NCBI GenBank assembly: GCA_944321125.1
Contig: CALUKD010000001.1
Span: forward strand, 248,001 to 312,000
DNA: 64,000 nt
Direction: 5' to 3'
Source of the DNA: Candidatus Butyricimonas faecavium
GTDB lineage: Bacteria; Bacteroidota; Bacteroidia; Bacteroidales; Marinifilaceae
Part shown: positions 33,838 to 43,003 of the stretch, piece by piece
Layout: every line of letters starts with the position of its first letter
Position numbering within the stretch: the first letter of the stretch is position 1
Program-made: the position numbers and the translations under genes
Notes under the pieces: model-generated
The model's input: only the letters and a program-made list of their open reading frames with translations
Databases searched by the model: none
What the model was told of the DNA's origin: nothing

Positions 33838-33896
33838 AAGCCTTGAAAATTATTAATTCAATCACAAAAGATAAAACAAATATATTTTCAAGGCTT
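33838..33896 (-). terminator. terminator of the Gld-type ABC operon
   Basis: A perfect 13-bp stem (33838-33850 with 33884-33896) with a 33-base loop is followed on the minus strand by TTTTTATTT. It lies 25 bases after the stop at 33921. Confidence 0.75.
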
Positions 33897-33920
33897 ATGA
33901 TTTTTTCAAGATACGATGTA

Positions 33921-36218
33921 TTATTTTCTTTTTCTTTTAAATAATAAAATAACACATCCCATCACTAGTAATAAAGGAATTGTCCACATCATAATTACTC
34001 TCATTATCGTAACCGAATCTTGAGAAACTAAAACCTGATTATCCGGAGGACTCACCCGATTAGCCTCTACCGGGAATTCCTCATAAGACAAATTACGGAA
34101 AGTTTCTGTGATCAAAGTAAAATTCGAACTTCTAAATTCAGCTCGATTCTGAGATAATTCTAAGGTACTAATACAATCGGCATCCCCAATAACAAAGATC
34201 CGCTGTTCTTTGTTATTAATAAAACGAGTCAGATACAGCATGATAGAATTGGATTTCTCCACCTCACCTATTACCGGGTTTAGTACAGACTTTTCATTAA
34301 TAAAATCTGTCGTTTCTTTTTCTATCCAAGAACCCTTATCCGCACTCGCCAAAACTTCCGTAATCTCAAATCCCTTTGTTGAATCAATCACTTCCACGGC
34401 ACAGACAGAAGGAGTTATAATAGAATACCCTAACTGAAAATATCGTATATAATTTTCAGATACTTTGGCAGCACCTTCTTTTATATTTGCAGCAATAAGA
34501 TCATCTAAATTGATCTCGGAAGGAGACACAATAATTCCATCTGCAAAACGTAATCCCAACTTCTCCAGGACTGGATTCATAAATTGTTGGCGCTTAGGTT
34601 CTCCTAAAATGAATAAATTACCTCCCCGCTCTAAATAAGCATTAAAGTTACGTTCCTCTTCTTCCGTAAGATAACTTCTCATATCCGCTAACACAATAAT
34701 ATTAATATCATCTGCAACAGGTTGTTTCAAAGATATTTCCCGGACTCCATATCCACTATTCACCAACGAATAACGAAAAGTTTTATTTGAGGCAAAAGTC
34801 CCATACCCTTTTTCCCCCATATCCGTCCCGCTTCTTTCCTTATGCCCTGTAACAAATCCGACTACAGGTGCTTCTTGAATTAAAGTCTTTAATGCTGTAG
34901 ATATCTGTGCCTCATAAGGATAAACATGATTATCTTTATAAATACGTAATATTGCCTTTTTTCCGTTAGCAGCTGTTATTACTCGGGTAAAACGACCATT
35001 TTCCTCTGAAATATCATCCTTTTTTAAGACCTCTTCTAAAGGTAAAAAACGTTTAGGATCATACCCCGAATATTTACACTTATCCTCCACGATTTGTTCT
35101 AATGTCATTGTATCATAAGCTGCTTTAGCATAAGGAAGGTACCCTTTGGCATAATAATAAACATACTCAAGTTTCATTTCCGGTTTAAAACGCAAATATT
35201 GTTCAAATTCTCCAATATCACGAATTCTATTCCGCGGAGCTCCCCGATCGTAAGTCTCATCCAAATAATTCACATAGGTTGTAACGGTCAAATCTCCTTT
35301 TAATTGCTCAAGAATTTCTTGACTTTCCTCCGTAAGAGTATTCATTTTAGTTGCAGTCGAATCATAATAAGCAATAAATCCCGGTAAGGATGAAATATAT
35401 CCAAGAGACAAGGTAATGAACAATACAATACCATATTTCAATGAAGTATTCCACTTGGATAATTTTAATCTTTCACCTTGAAGCTTAATCACGGAAAGTC
35501 CCAGAAACATAAAAATTACTAATATAAAGTATAGGGTATCCTTTGTACTGATCATACCACTGATAAATACTTTTGTTCGCCCAGAAATTGATAGCCAATA
35601 TGTAATATCCCGGACAAAATCATATTCCTGCCCTACACCTCCGATAAAATTCAAAATAGCAAGAATGGCCAACGTCCCAACAACTGCCACGACTTGATAT
35701 TTCGTAATTGTCGACATGAATAAACCAATGGCTCCATAAGCTAATATCGTCAGGAATACCCCAAAAATTCCTGTTAACATTAACGGGAGATCCGGTGCTA
35801 AAATAGAGACACAGGTACTAATAACCGGAACTAACAGAATCACACACAATAAAACACCATAAACAACAACAGCCATATACTTTCCTAAAATAATCTGGAA
35901 ATTAGACACCGGTGAAGAATATAATAATTTTATCGATCCACTACTTAATTCCCGGCTCATCAACCCCATTGTAAATAACGGGATATAAAGATACAAATCA
36001 TTTAGTAGTCGCGTAAGTATTCCAAAATACCCACTAAATAAAGAAGACGTAACGGCAAACATCCGATAACCCAATTCTTGATTTCGAAGTTGCATCGCAA
36101 GCGCATCACAATATGCCATACCAACTTGAAAACTAAAAACAATCAGTATAAGCCATGCAATAGGAGAAAAAAACAGAATCCGAAGTTCCGATTTTGTAAT
36201 CCGTATAATTGTTCTCAT
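33921..36218 (-). CDS. GldF-GldG fusion: ABC-2 permease plus GldG-like periplasmic domain (copy 2)
   Basis: The 765-residue protein has an N-terminal ABC-2 permease part with six helices (about residues 1-250, including LLYSSPVSNFQIILGKYMAV). A seventh helix at about 262-282 leads into a large GldG-type extracytoplasmic domain (about 290-730). That domain contains DINIIVLADMRSYLTEEEERNFNAY and GGNLFILGEP. A final helix (about 742-758) ends in basic residues. In Flavobacterium, GldF and GldG are separate and act with GldA ATPase in gliding. No gliding genes occur here, so another export or envelope role is likely. It is paired with the ATPase gene directly upstream (36263-37189) and is a paralogue of 37260-39581. 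Confidence 0.88.
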   Translation of the reverse strand: MRTIIRITKSELRILFFSPIAWLILIVFSFQVGMAYCDALAMQLRNQELGYRMFAVTSSLFSGYFGILTRLLNDLYLYIPLFTMGLMSRELSSGSIKLLYSSPVSNFQIILGKYMAVVVYGVLLCVILLVPVISTCVSILAPDLPLMLTGIFGVFLTILAYGAIGLFMSTITKYQVVAVVGTLAILAILNFIGGVGQEYDFVRDITYWLSISGRTKVFISGMISTKDTLYFILVIFMFLGLSVIKLQGERLKLSKWNTSLKYGIVLFITLSLGYISSLPGFIAYYDSTATKMNTLTEESQEILEQLKGDLTVTTYVNYLDETYDRGAPRNRIRDIGEFEQYLRFKPEMKLEYVYYYAKGYLPYAKAAYDTMTLEQIVEDKCKYSGYDPKRFLPLEEVLKKDDISEENGRFTRVITAANGKKAILRIYKDNHVYPYEAQISTALKTLIQEAPVVGFVTGHKERSGTDMGEKGYGTFASNKTFRYSLVNSGYGVREISLKQPVADDINIIVLADMRSYLTEEEERNFNAYLERGGNLFILGEPKRQQFMNPVLEKLGLRFADGIIVSPSEINLDDLIAANIKEGAAKVSENYIRYFQLGYSIITPSVCAVEVIDSTKGFEITEVLASADKGSWIEKETTDFINEKSVLNPVIGEVEKSNSIMLYLTRFINNKEQRIFVIGDADCISTLELSQNRAEFRSSNFTLITETFRNLSYEEFPVEANRVSPPDNQVLVSQDSVTIMRVIMMWTIPLLLVMGCVILLFKRKRK

Positions 36219-36262
36219 TCTTGTAATCTTTTAAAATAACACATAATCATATTCAACACAAC

Positions 36263-37189
36263 TCACACTTCCTTTCCGGATAATTTAGCAAACACTTTAT
36301 CCAAAGATTCTTTTTCCATTGCGATTTCCCGCAAATGCCATTGATTGGCAACTGCCTGTTTTACGACACGCCCAACAATAGAGTCATCACCTTTGAAATG
36401 TAACCTGATCCGTGTATTTGTTAATCGTTCAACCCGCACAACACCCTCTATTTTTAGCAACTCTTCCGTTTTCGGAGCATTATGCATGATCGTAATTAAG
36501 GCACTAGGAGACATATATGTGTTGAAAGCATTAATTGTACCCTCAAAGACTTTTTCCCCGTGCTCAATCATCATAATATAATCACAGATAGCCTGAACTT
36601 CAGGCAATATATGTGTAGAAATTAACACGGCCCTATCCTGCGCAATCTCCCGGATCAAATGCCGGACCTCCATAATTTGATTCGGATCTAACCCATTTGT
36701 TGGTTCATCCAAAATAACAAATAAAGGATTATGAATAATAGCCTGCGCAATACCTACACGCTGTTGGTATCCTCCAGAAAGATTACGTATTTGACGTTTA
36801 CTAAAATGCGTTATTCCACATTTTTCTTTTGCCCGTTCCATGGCCTGAGGAATTTCTTTCTTGGGCATTAACCGAATATCCGCACAATGATACAAATATT
36901 CATCTACCGTCATTTCCGTGTGAAGCGGAGCTTTTTGTGGTAAAAAACCAATATATTTCTTTGCTTCAATTGGATTTTTTCGCAAATTAATTCCATTAAT
37001 AAACACGTCTCCTTCTGTCTGTGTCAAAACATTACAGATAATATTCATAGTCGTGGATTTACCAGCCCCATTCGATCCAAGTAAACCAAATACACCTCTT
37101 TCTTTTATTTCAAAATTAATATCCCGGATAGCCCAATTTACACTATATCTATGAGACAAATGCCTAACTTCCACTATTTTATTTGACAT
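36263..37189 (-). CDS. ABC transporter ATP-binding protein, GldA-like (copy 2)
   Basis: From the ATG at 37189 (MSNKIVEVRHL) the product has 308 residues. The GTG eight codons upstream is less likely because the paralogue's conserved sequence begins here. Visible motifs are Walker A GSNGAGKST (about residues 38-46), signature LSGGYQQR, Walker B VILDEP and H-loop STHILPEV. The C-terminal 80 residues form a GldA-type extension. It powers the GldF-GldG fusion encoded 44 bases downstream. Confidence 0.93.
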   Translation of the reverse strand: MSNKIVEVRHLSHRYSVNWAIRDINFEIKERGVFGLLGSNGAGKSTTMNIICNVLTQTEGDVFINGINLRKNPIEAKKYIGFLPQKAPLHTEMTVDEYLYHCADIRLMPKKEIPQAMERAKEKCGITHFSKRQIRNLSGGYQQRVGIAQAIIHNPLFVILDEPTNGLDPNQIMEVRHLIREIAQDRAVLISTHILPEVQAICDYIMMIEHGEKVFEGTINAFNTYMSPSALITIMHNAPKTEELLKIEGVVRVERLTNTRIRLHFKGDDSIVGRVVKQAVANQWHLREIAMEKESLDKVFAKLSGKEV

Positions 37190-37259
37190 ACACTTTATTT
37201 TTAATGTAATCACACGAATAAATCATGTTCCAATTATTTTGATTCACCCTGTTTTTATA

Positions 37260-39581
37260 TTATTTACGTTGTCTACGATATATAATCAAAATACCCATCC
37301 CCATAAGAAAAGCAGGGAAAAGTATCATAAAGAACAATTTAATCCATGGTCGCCAATTTCCAGATAAATTGATTTGATTATCAATCGCCCCGATCCGATC
37401 CGTACTAATAGGGAATACATCATATGAAAGCCAACGGAAAGATCCTGTAATAATCTCAAAATTATTCACGTCCATCCCAGGACGAGACAGTCCAAATTCC
37501 TCATTCGTGATAAAATCACTATCCCCAGAGATCACAATACGCTGCTCCCGGTCCCCCACTTTACGACTCAAGTTAACCAATGTCGTATAAACTCCCTGTT
37601 TCTCTCCCGCTTCCGTATTACAAACAAACTCTCCGTCTACCAGATCATCTGTTTCATACTCAATCCATGCACTATCCGTAGTTTGCAATACAGGATAAAC
37701 TTCAAAATCTTTTACTTGTGAATAATCCAAAGCAACTGCCGTTGGCACGGAAACTCCATAACCCCATTCATACATACGAGCAAAAATCGAATGTTTTTCA
37801 ACCGCCTCTTTCGTGTAAGTCGTTCTTAAAACAACAGGAGACACTAATTCATTCGAACAAGCAAGAACTCCATCTGAGAAACGAACCCCCAATGAAGCTG
37901 TCAACTGATTCATATTCTCACTTCTTCCATACTCTCCAAGAATTACCATATTCCCACCCCGGTTTATATAATCCTGCACGTTTGCCAATGCCTTTTCGGA
38001 GAGAGGTTCTCTTAAATCCGAAATAACAAGTACGGATATATCATCTGTCACCTTTTCTTTATCCAAATCAATCTCTCTGGTATCAAAACCTTGGTTGAGC
38101 AATGAATGTCTGAACCACAAATCTTTTGCAAACAGATAAAATCCACGTCCGCCATAATTATTTATACTACGGGACCCATACCCCGTAGAGAAAGCAACCA
38201 TCGGAGCTTTAGCAATAAAACGTTTTAATGTAGCAGAAATTTCCCCTTCTCGCGGATGTCGTTCATTATCATTGAATAAACGTAAAACCTCTTTTCTCCC
38301 ATTTTCCTGCTCTACAATCCGAACAAATTGATAATCCTCACCACTCAAATCTATTATCTCCTCTATTTCTTCCGGAGTCTTAAACATCTTAAAATTCAAA
38401 CTACTAATCTTGCAAAGAGCCTTGGCACGTTCTTCGTCATTTAAATCAGGATATTGCGCATCAAGTTCCGGATTATTTGCCTTATGATAATAATACACGT
38501 ATTTCATTTTAATATCCGGCTTGAAACGTAAATAACGTTCAAAACGAGCTAGATCATAATTTCGATTAAAAGGCAAACCAGAAAAATAATCCGGTGCTAA
38601 AATATTCACGTAAGTAGTAATCGTGAGCGGTCCTTTTAAATTTTTTATTACCTCTTGACTCTCCGGAGCTAATGTATTACTTTTCGTATAAGTTCCATCG
38701 TAATACAATTTCGCTTGCGGAAGAGAAGTTAAATATCCCAACAATAAAGCAGATACCACAATCAAACTATATTTCAACACTTTCACACGTGAAGACATAA
38801 TCTTCTTTTCCGTGTTCAATTTGAATATTGAAAGAGCAAGAAATAGTCCGATCACGATTACAAAATACAATACATCAGCACTAGGTAACAATCCTGCAAT
38901 GAAAGAAGTTGAACGTCCGTAAATAGATAACCAAAATGTAATATCACGCACGAAATCAATACCTTGCCCAACATCCCCAATAAAGTTCAAAACAGCTAAA
39001 ACGGCCAATGTACCCACAGCTGCAACAACTTGGTAACCTGTAAGTGTGGACATAAACAAACCGATCGCCGAATAAGCTAGGATCAAAAGATAAATTCCCA
39101 ACATTCCCACTAAAAGCATAGATATCTGGAAATTTTCAACCGTTAACCAAGAAAATAACACATTCAACCCGATAATACTCATCAATGCAGCTCCATAGCA
39201 CATCATAGCAATATACTTACCGAATATAATCGAAGAATTTTTAATCGGTGAAGAATATAATAATTTAATTGATCCTGATTGATACTCCCGACTCATCAAC
39301 CCCATAGTAATCAAAGGTATATAAAGGTATAAATTTCGTAAAATCGGTTTTAAGATTCCAGTCATCCAACTATTATAAATTGCCGATGATACATTCCATA
39401 AACCATTACCTAATGACTGACCATGTAATTGACCATCAAACACATTCGCGTAATCATACCCAATCAACAGGGCAAAAATAACCAAAACTAACCATGCTAC
39501 CGGAGAATAAAACATAGAACTTAGTTCTATCGTAGCCACCCTTAGGGTTTGTCTTATATTATTATTTAGTTTCATATCCAC
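37260..39581 (-). CDS. GldF-GldG fusion: ABC-2 permease plus GldG-like domain (copy 1)
   Basis: The 773-residue protein has the same architecture as 33921-36218. It has a permease part with six helices (about residues 1-260, LLYSSPIKNSSIIFGKYIAM), then one helix, then a GldG-type domain (about 300-735, VLVISDLREPLSEKAL and GGNMVILGEYG). A C-terminal helix (about 748-766) ends in RRQRK. It starts one base after the stop of its ATPase gene (39583), so translation is tightly coupled. The two fusions differ throughout, so the duplication is not recent. Confidence 0.88.
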   Translation of the reverse strand: MDMKLNNNIRQTLRVATIELSSMFYSPVAWLVLVIFALLIGYDYANVFDGQLHGQSLGNGLWNVSSAIYNSWMTGILKPILRNLYLYIPLITMGLMSREYQSGSIKLLYSSPIKNSSIIFGKYIAMMCYGAALMSIIGLNVLFSWLTVENFQISMLLVGMLGIYLLILAYSAIGLFMSTLTGYQVVAAVGTLAVLAVLNFIGDVGQGIDFVRDITFWLSIYGRSTSFIAGLLPSADVLYFVIVIGLFLALSIFKLNTEKKIMSSRVKVLKYSLIVVSALLLGYLTSLPQAKLYYDGTYTKSNTLAPESQEVIKNLKGPLTITTYVNILAPDYFSGLPFNRNYDLARFERYLRFKPDIKMKYVYYYHKANNPELDAQYPDLNDEERAKALCKISSLNFKMFKTPEEIEEIIDLSGEDYQFVRIVEQENGRKEVLRLFNDNERHPREGEISATLKRFIAKAPMVAFSTGYGSRSINNYGGRGFYLFAKDLWFRHSLLNQGFDTREIDLDKEKVTDDISVLVISDLREPLSEKALANVQDYINRGGNMVILGEYGRSENMNQLTASLGVRFSDGVLACSNELVSPVVLRTTYTKEAVEKHSIFARMYEWGYGVSVPTAVALDYSQVKDFEVYPVLQTTDSAWIEYETDDLVDGEFVCNTEAGEKQGVYTTLVNLSRKVGDREQRIVISGDSDFITNEEFGLSRPGMDVNNFEIITGSFRWLSYDVFPISTDRIGAIDNQINLSGNWRPWIKLFFMILFPAFLMGMGILIIYRRQRK

Positions 39582-39582
39582 A

Positions 39583-40524
39583 CTATTTTCTTACTTTACC
39601 GGATAATTGTGCAAAAATCCGATCCAAACTACATCTTTCCACTAAAAGTTCTTTCAAATCCCAATTATTTACCACACTCTCTTCAATGTATTTTTCCGTG
39701 ATATTATTATCTTCCTTGAAAAATATTCTAAAACGTTTTTCTGATAACTCTTCAACTCCTTTATTTGGAGCTAATTGAGATAAAACTTCTTTACCCGGAG
39801 AATTATTTAACTCGATAATAAAACTATCAGGTGCTATATAATTATCAAAATCTTCCATTGAACCGGAAAATACCAAATGACCATTATCTATCATTTTTAT
39901 ATCATTACATATCGCTTGAACTTCAGATAAAATATGAGTGGACAATAATACAGAATGTTCTTCCGCAATCTCTCGAATCAGATTACGAATATCCACAATT
40001 TGATTCGGGTCCAATCCATTCGTTGGCTCATCCAACACCACAAAGCTTGGATTATGAACGATAGCCTGTGCAATACCGACCCGCTGTTGGTAACCTCCGG
40101 AAAGATTTTTGATCAAACGATCACGAAAATGCGTGATTGAACAACGTTCCAAAGCTATAGCAACAGCCTTATTCACTTCTGATTTATCCATCAAACGTAA
40201 AAATGCTGCATTCCGCAAATATTCCTCTACCGTCAAATCTGTATACAAAGGAGGCTGTTGAGGTAAAAAACCAATATACCGTTTAGCCTCAACCGGATTC
40301 TCCCGTAAATTAATACCGTTAATAAAAACCTCTCCCTCTGTCTGGTTTAATACCCCACAAATAATATTCATCGTGGTTGATTTTCCCGCACCATTCGACC
40401 CCAACAAACCCATCACTCCTTTTTTAGTTATATCAAAACTAATATCTTTTATCGCCCACTGCACACTATAGCGATGAGACAGATTTTTTACTGATACAAT
40501 CGAACTACCCATATTAATTTTCAT
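39583..40524 (-). CDS. ABC transporter ATP-binding protein, GldA-like (copy 1)
   Basis: The 313-residue protein has Walker A GSNGAGKST at 42-50, signature LSGGYQQR at 141-148, Walker B VVLDEPTNG at 162-170, H-loop STHILSEV and a GldA-like C-terminal extension. It is first in a four-gene unit (ATPase, fusion, ATPase, fusion) and is closely similar to the ATPase at 36263-37189 over the nucleotide-binding domain. The start is ATG 40524, with ATG 40512 an alternative (MGSSIVSVKNL). Confidence 0.93.
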   Translation of the reverse strand: MKINMGSSIVSVKNLSHRYSVQWAIKDISFDITKKGVMGLLGSNGAGKSTTMNIICGVLNQTEGEVFINGINLRENPVEAKRYIGFLPQQPPLYTDLTVEEYLRNAAFLRLMDKSEVNKAVAIALERCSITHFRDRLIKNLSGGYQQRVGIAQAIVHNPSFVVLDEPTNGLDPNQIVDIRNLIREIAEEHSVLLSTHILSEVQAICNDIKMIDNGHLVFSGSMEDFDNYIAPDSFIIELNNSPGKEVLSQLAPNKGVEELSEKRFRIFFKEDNNITEKYIEESVVNNWDLKELLVERCSLDRIFAQLSGKVRK

Positions 40525-40577
40525 TTGTAATCCACTTAATATATATAAAACAGCGACCTAAACATACAATTCATTAC

Positions 40578-40608
40578 ACCTTGCAGACATTTCTCTTGTC
40601 TGCAAGGT
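40578..40608. terminator. stem-loop between L2 3' end and Gld-type operon
   Basis: ACCTTGCAGAC (40578-40588) pairs perfectly with GTCTGCAAGGT (40598-40608) around a nine-base loop. It lies 37 bases beyond the stop of the last L2 gene. No strong T-run follows on the minus strand, so termination efficiency is uncertain. Confidence 0.6.
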
Positions 40609-40644
40609 TTATAAACTCCATAATACCCTATTATCTACCTACTA

Positions 40645-42255
40645 TTAATAATTCCAATGATCCAACTGCTTATATTGAATATCTACAATACGCCCCATAC
40701 GTTCTTCTTCTGGATAAGTCGCACCATTTTTAGGGTAAAGAACTTTCTCTTCCTCGGAAAGATTTTTAGCACCATAAATAAATAGTATGTAAAACTCACC
40801 ATTTTCCAACCCTACAGCCATATGAGCACCAGAATAGGTTTCAGACTCAGCATTCATCGCTGTAATATTAGCGTTAAAACTCTTGTAAAGAACTGCAGGA
40901 TTTTGCATATTATTAAAGTCCATATAATAAACATCTTTACCAACAGCAAAGAATATATATTCTGGACCACTCAACGGCATTGTAGAAACAGTCGGAATTC
41001 CAGGTAAACCAATCACCTCATCCTTATAAATTTTTACAATTGTAGGTCTACCACCACTTCCCTCAAATTTTATTCGCTCTAAGAATATCTTACCTGTTGC
41101 CTCCTCTTTCAATAGCAAGGCAACACCATAATTCGGATATCCATACCCAAACATTGTTCCTTTCAAGAATTCATACCCCTCCATATTATCTAAAGGAATA
41201 ATTGCATTAATATCATCATTCTCACCACAAGCTGGTAACTTACTTACTCTACCAGCATCTAATAAATCCGAATCCCAATTTGTTCCTCCATTAGTCACGT
41301 AAAGTAATCGCTTATTTTCTCCATCATAAACAAAGTTATACCCTGTACGATTCGACCTATAATATCCTCGTATCACTGTACAATTCCGTAATGGTTCGGT
41401 TTCATTCTCACAACGTAACGGTGTATGTAAGAAATAATCCGAGTTAAAGACGGTACTTGTCATTTTCAATCGGGAATATAATCTCCCTTCTTGATCTGCC
41501 AAAACATCTACCCAATCCATAAAAGTTCCGGGATAAAGTACAACTCCTTCCGGATATACTCCTCCATCAAAAGCTTCTGCCATATCGATTTCCTTTTCAA
41601 AAGTCACCCCACTTAAATCCACCGCTCCACTCTCTTGAAAAACACAAACATTACCAACAACACTCTCATTCCAGTCAATCTGTTCCCTAAAATGCTCCTG
41701 TAAAGCAATTGGACCAGATCCTAATTCAGCTCCATTATTTGCCATCCCATAAACATCCAATGTCAACCGCGATGCAATAATTGTATCAACATCCTCGTCA
41801 TACTCCAACATATTAAAATAGGATAATTGTGATTTTCCATCCACATCCGACAAAATCATCCACGAGCGATAATTTTCATAAACTCCAACCACATCCAAAG
41901 TCACACGTTCCATGTAAACAACTCCTGTTTGCTTGTCTGTTACCTCCAAAGAAATATTACCACGTTGTACGACTTCATCAATTTCCCATCTAAATGTAGG
42001 CTGGTTCCAACCTTCACGAGTTTCATCATTCAACTTCCACAAATACGAGTACCGATCAGGGGTTTGACTTAAATCTATATTAAAAGTTGGCTTCAATTCC
42101 AACACTTCTCCGAATGTTTTCGAATAATACCCATCACCATCAAATGAGATTTTTATTTCATCGATATCTTTATAATCATAATTTCCTTTATCATCATAAC
42201 AAGCGGTCAAGAAGACTACGGAAAAACAATAAAAGTACAATATATATTTTTTCAT
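40645..42255 (-). CDS. PKD-like family lipoprotein (L2)
   Basis: The 536-residue protein has lipobox FLTAC (Cys19) followed by YDDKGNYDYKDIDEI, typical for the PKD-like lipoproteins that accompany SusCD pairs. An Ig/PKD-like region covers about residues 30-125 and a beta-propeller-like remainder about 130-500. It is probably a surface glycan- or protein-binding subunit of the L2 importer. It is the last gene of the L2 operon, 18 bases after the DUF4843 gene. Confidence 0.8.
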   Translation of the reverse strand: MKKYILYFYCFSVVFLTACYDDKGNYDYKDIDEIKISFDGDGYYSKTFGEVLELKPTFNIDLSQTPDRYSYLWKLNDETREGWNQPTFRWEIDEVVQRGNISLEVTDKQTGVVYMERVTLDVVGVYENYRSWMILSDVDGKSQLSYFNMLEYDEDVDTIIASRLTLDVYGMANNGAELGSGPIALQEHFREQIDWNESVVGNVCVFQESGAVDLSGVTFEKEIDMAEAFDGGVYPEGVVLYPGTFMDWVDVLADQEGRLYSRLKMTSTVFNSDYFLHTPLRCENETEPLRNCTVIRGYYRSNRTGYNFVYDGENKRLLYVTNGGTNWDSDLLDAGRVSKLPACGENDDINAIIPLDNMEGYEFLKGTMFGYGYPNYGVALLLKEEATGKIFLERIKFEGSGGRPTIVKIYKDEVIGLPGIPTVSTMPLSGPEYIFFAVGKDVYYMDFNNMQNPAVLYKSFNANITAMNAESETYSGAHMAVGLENGEFYILFIYGAKNLSEEEKVLYPKNGATYPEEERMGRIVDIQYKQLDHWNY

Positions 42256-42273
42256 AACTCACCAAATTACATG

Positions 42274-42990
42274 TTAATAGATGGGTATCACCATTGCATC
42301 GCCATTCGCCTCAGTAATTCCATGTTGCCGAATATAATCTTTAGTATTCAAGGCAATCTTACGCCTAGCCGTGATATCCAAACCTTCAAATGTTGTGAAT
42401 CCCTCATTCGCCGCAACAATCGTTTCTAACTTTTCATACGAATAGGGCCCCAAAAATGCCAATTCAACCTCATCCGTCCACCACAATGGCTTCACTTTCA
42501 TATCATTAAAACGAACCCTTACATCCGTATAACCCATATACCCTAAATCAAAATTTTCATTTTCAACCAAACGCAAAGTCAGATAAACCTGTTTGTCTTT
42601 TAATGCCGGAGTTTTATGCAATACCACAGTCAATGAATCGGAAGATCGTCCTTTCCGGAAAATAGGGTCTTTAATCGTATATTGGTCCTCCGTAGCTGTT
42701 GTCAACGAATCGACAACAATCACTCGATACGCCATATCTTCCTCCAACAAATTTCCGATCAAATTTATTTTAAACCGATGTTCCAAATCTTCTATCCCCA
42801 CATAATGAGAAAAAGAATATTGCACCGTATCTAAGCGGATATTGTTAGTTCCAACTTGTTCCCAACGTTCAAAAAACAACGCTCGATCCGCCTCGTAAGA
42901 AAATACTTCCTGTTTATCACAACTTTGCAATAGCATCATTAGACACAAACCTCCCAACAACACTTTTCCTATAATATGCTTATTTTTCAT
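42274..42990 (-). CDS. DUF4843-type lipoprotein (L2)
   Basis: From ATG 42990 the product has 238 residues with lipobox LLQSC. The family pattern is visible: FSYEADRALFFERW near the start and WTDEVELAFLGPYSYEKLE near the C-terminus. A start 17 codons upstream (43041) is less likely because AGGAGGTGA (42993-43001), an unusually strong Shine-Dalgarno for this phylum, sits directly before ATG 42990. It is a likely surface accessory protein of the SusCD complex. Its function is unknown. Confidence 0.82.
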   Translation of the reverse strand: MKNKHIIGKVLLGGLCLMMLLQSCDKQEVFSYEADRALFFERWEQVGTNNIRLDTVQYSFSHYVGIEDLEHRFKINLIGNLLEEDMAYRVIVVDSLTTATEDQYTIKDPIFRKGRSSDSLTVVLHKTPALKDKQVYLTLRLVENENFDLGYMGYTDVRVRFNDMKVKPLWWTDEVELAFLGPYSYEKLETIVAANEGFTTFEGLDITARRKIALNTKDYIRQHGITEANGDAMVIPIY

Positions 42991-42992
42991 AA

Positions 42993-43001
42993 TCACCTCC
43001 T
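42993..43001 (-). promoter_or_regulatory. strong Shine-Dalgarno that sets the DUF4843 gene start
   Basis: AGGAGGTGA on the minus strand ends two bases before ATG 42990. It overlaps the region just upstream of the susD stop at 43004. Bacteroidetes genes rarely have so complete a site. Confidence 0.7.
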
Positions 43002-43003
43002 CA

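Larger units (their letters stand above)
33394..33920. other. 527-base gap between tldD and the GldF-GldG gene
   Basis: It holds the tldD promoter (33453-33483) and the terminator of the Gld-type operon (33838-33896). Between about 33690 and 33830 is a stretch with higher GC and protein-like minus-strand frames (for example YYSWKFRDTPVENWGQF). It could be a decayed gene or insertion-sequence scar, but it is interrupted by stops and has no recognisable family. The rest is plain AT-rich DNA. Confidence 0.5.

Noticed and set aside
33737-33955. 72-codon minus-strand ORF overlapping the end of the GldF-GldG gene
   Set aside because: It runs through the operon terminator stem and overlaps a well-supported gene in another frame.
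33921-40524. Gliding motility locus
   Set aside because: Only the GldA/F/G-type transporter is present. No GldB, GldD, GldH-N or Spr genes are seen in the window.
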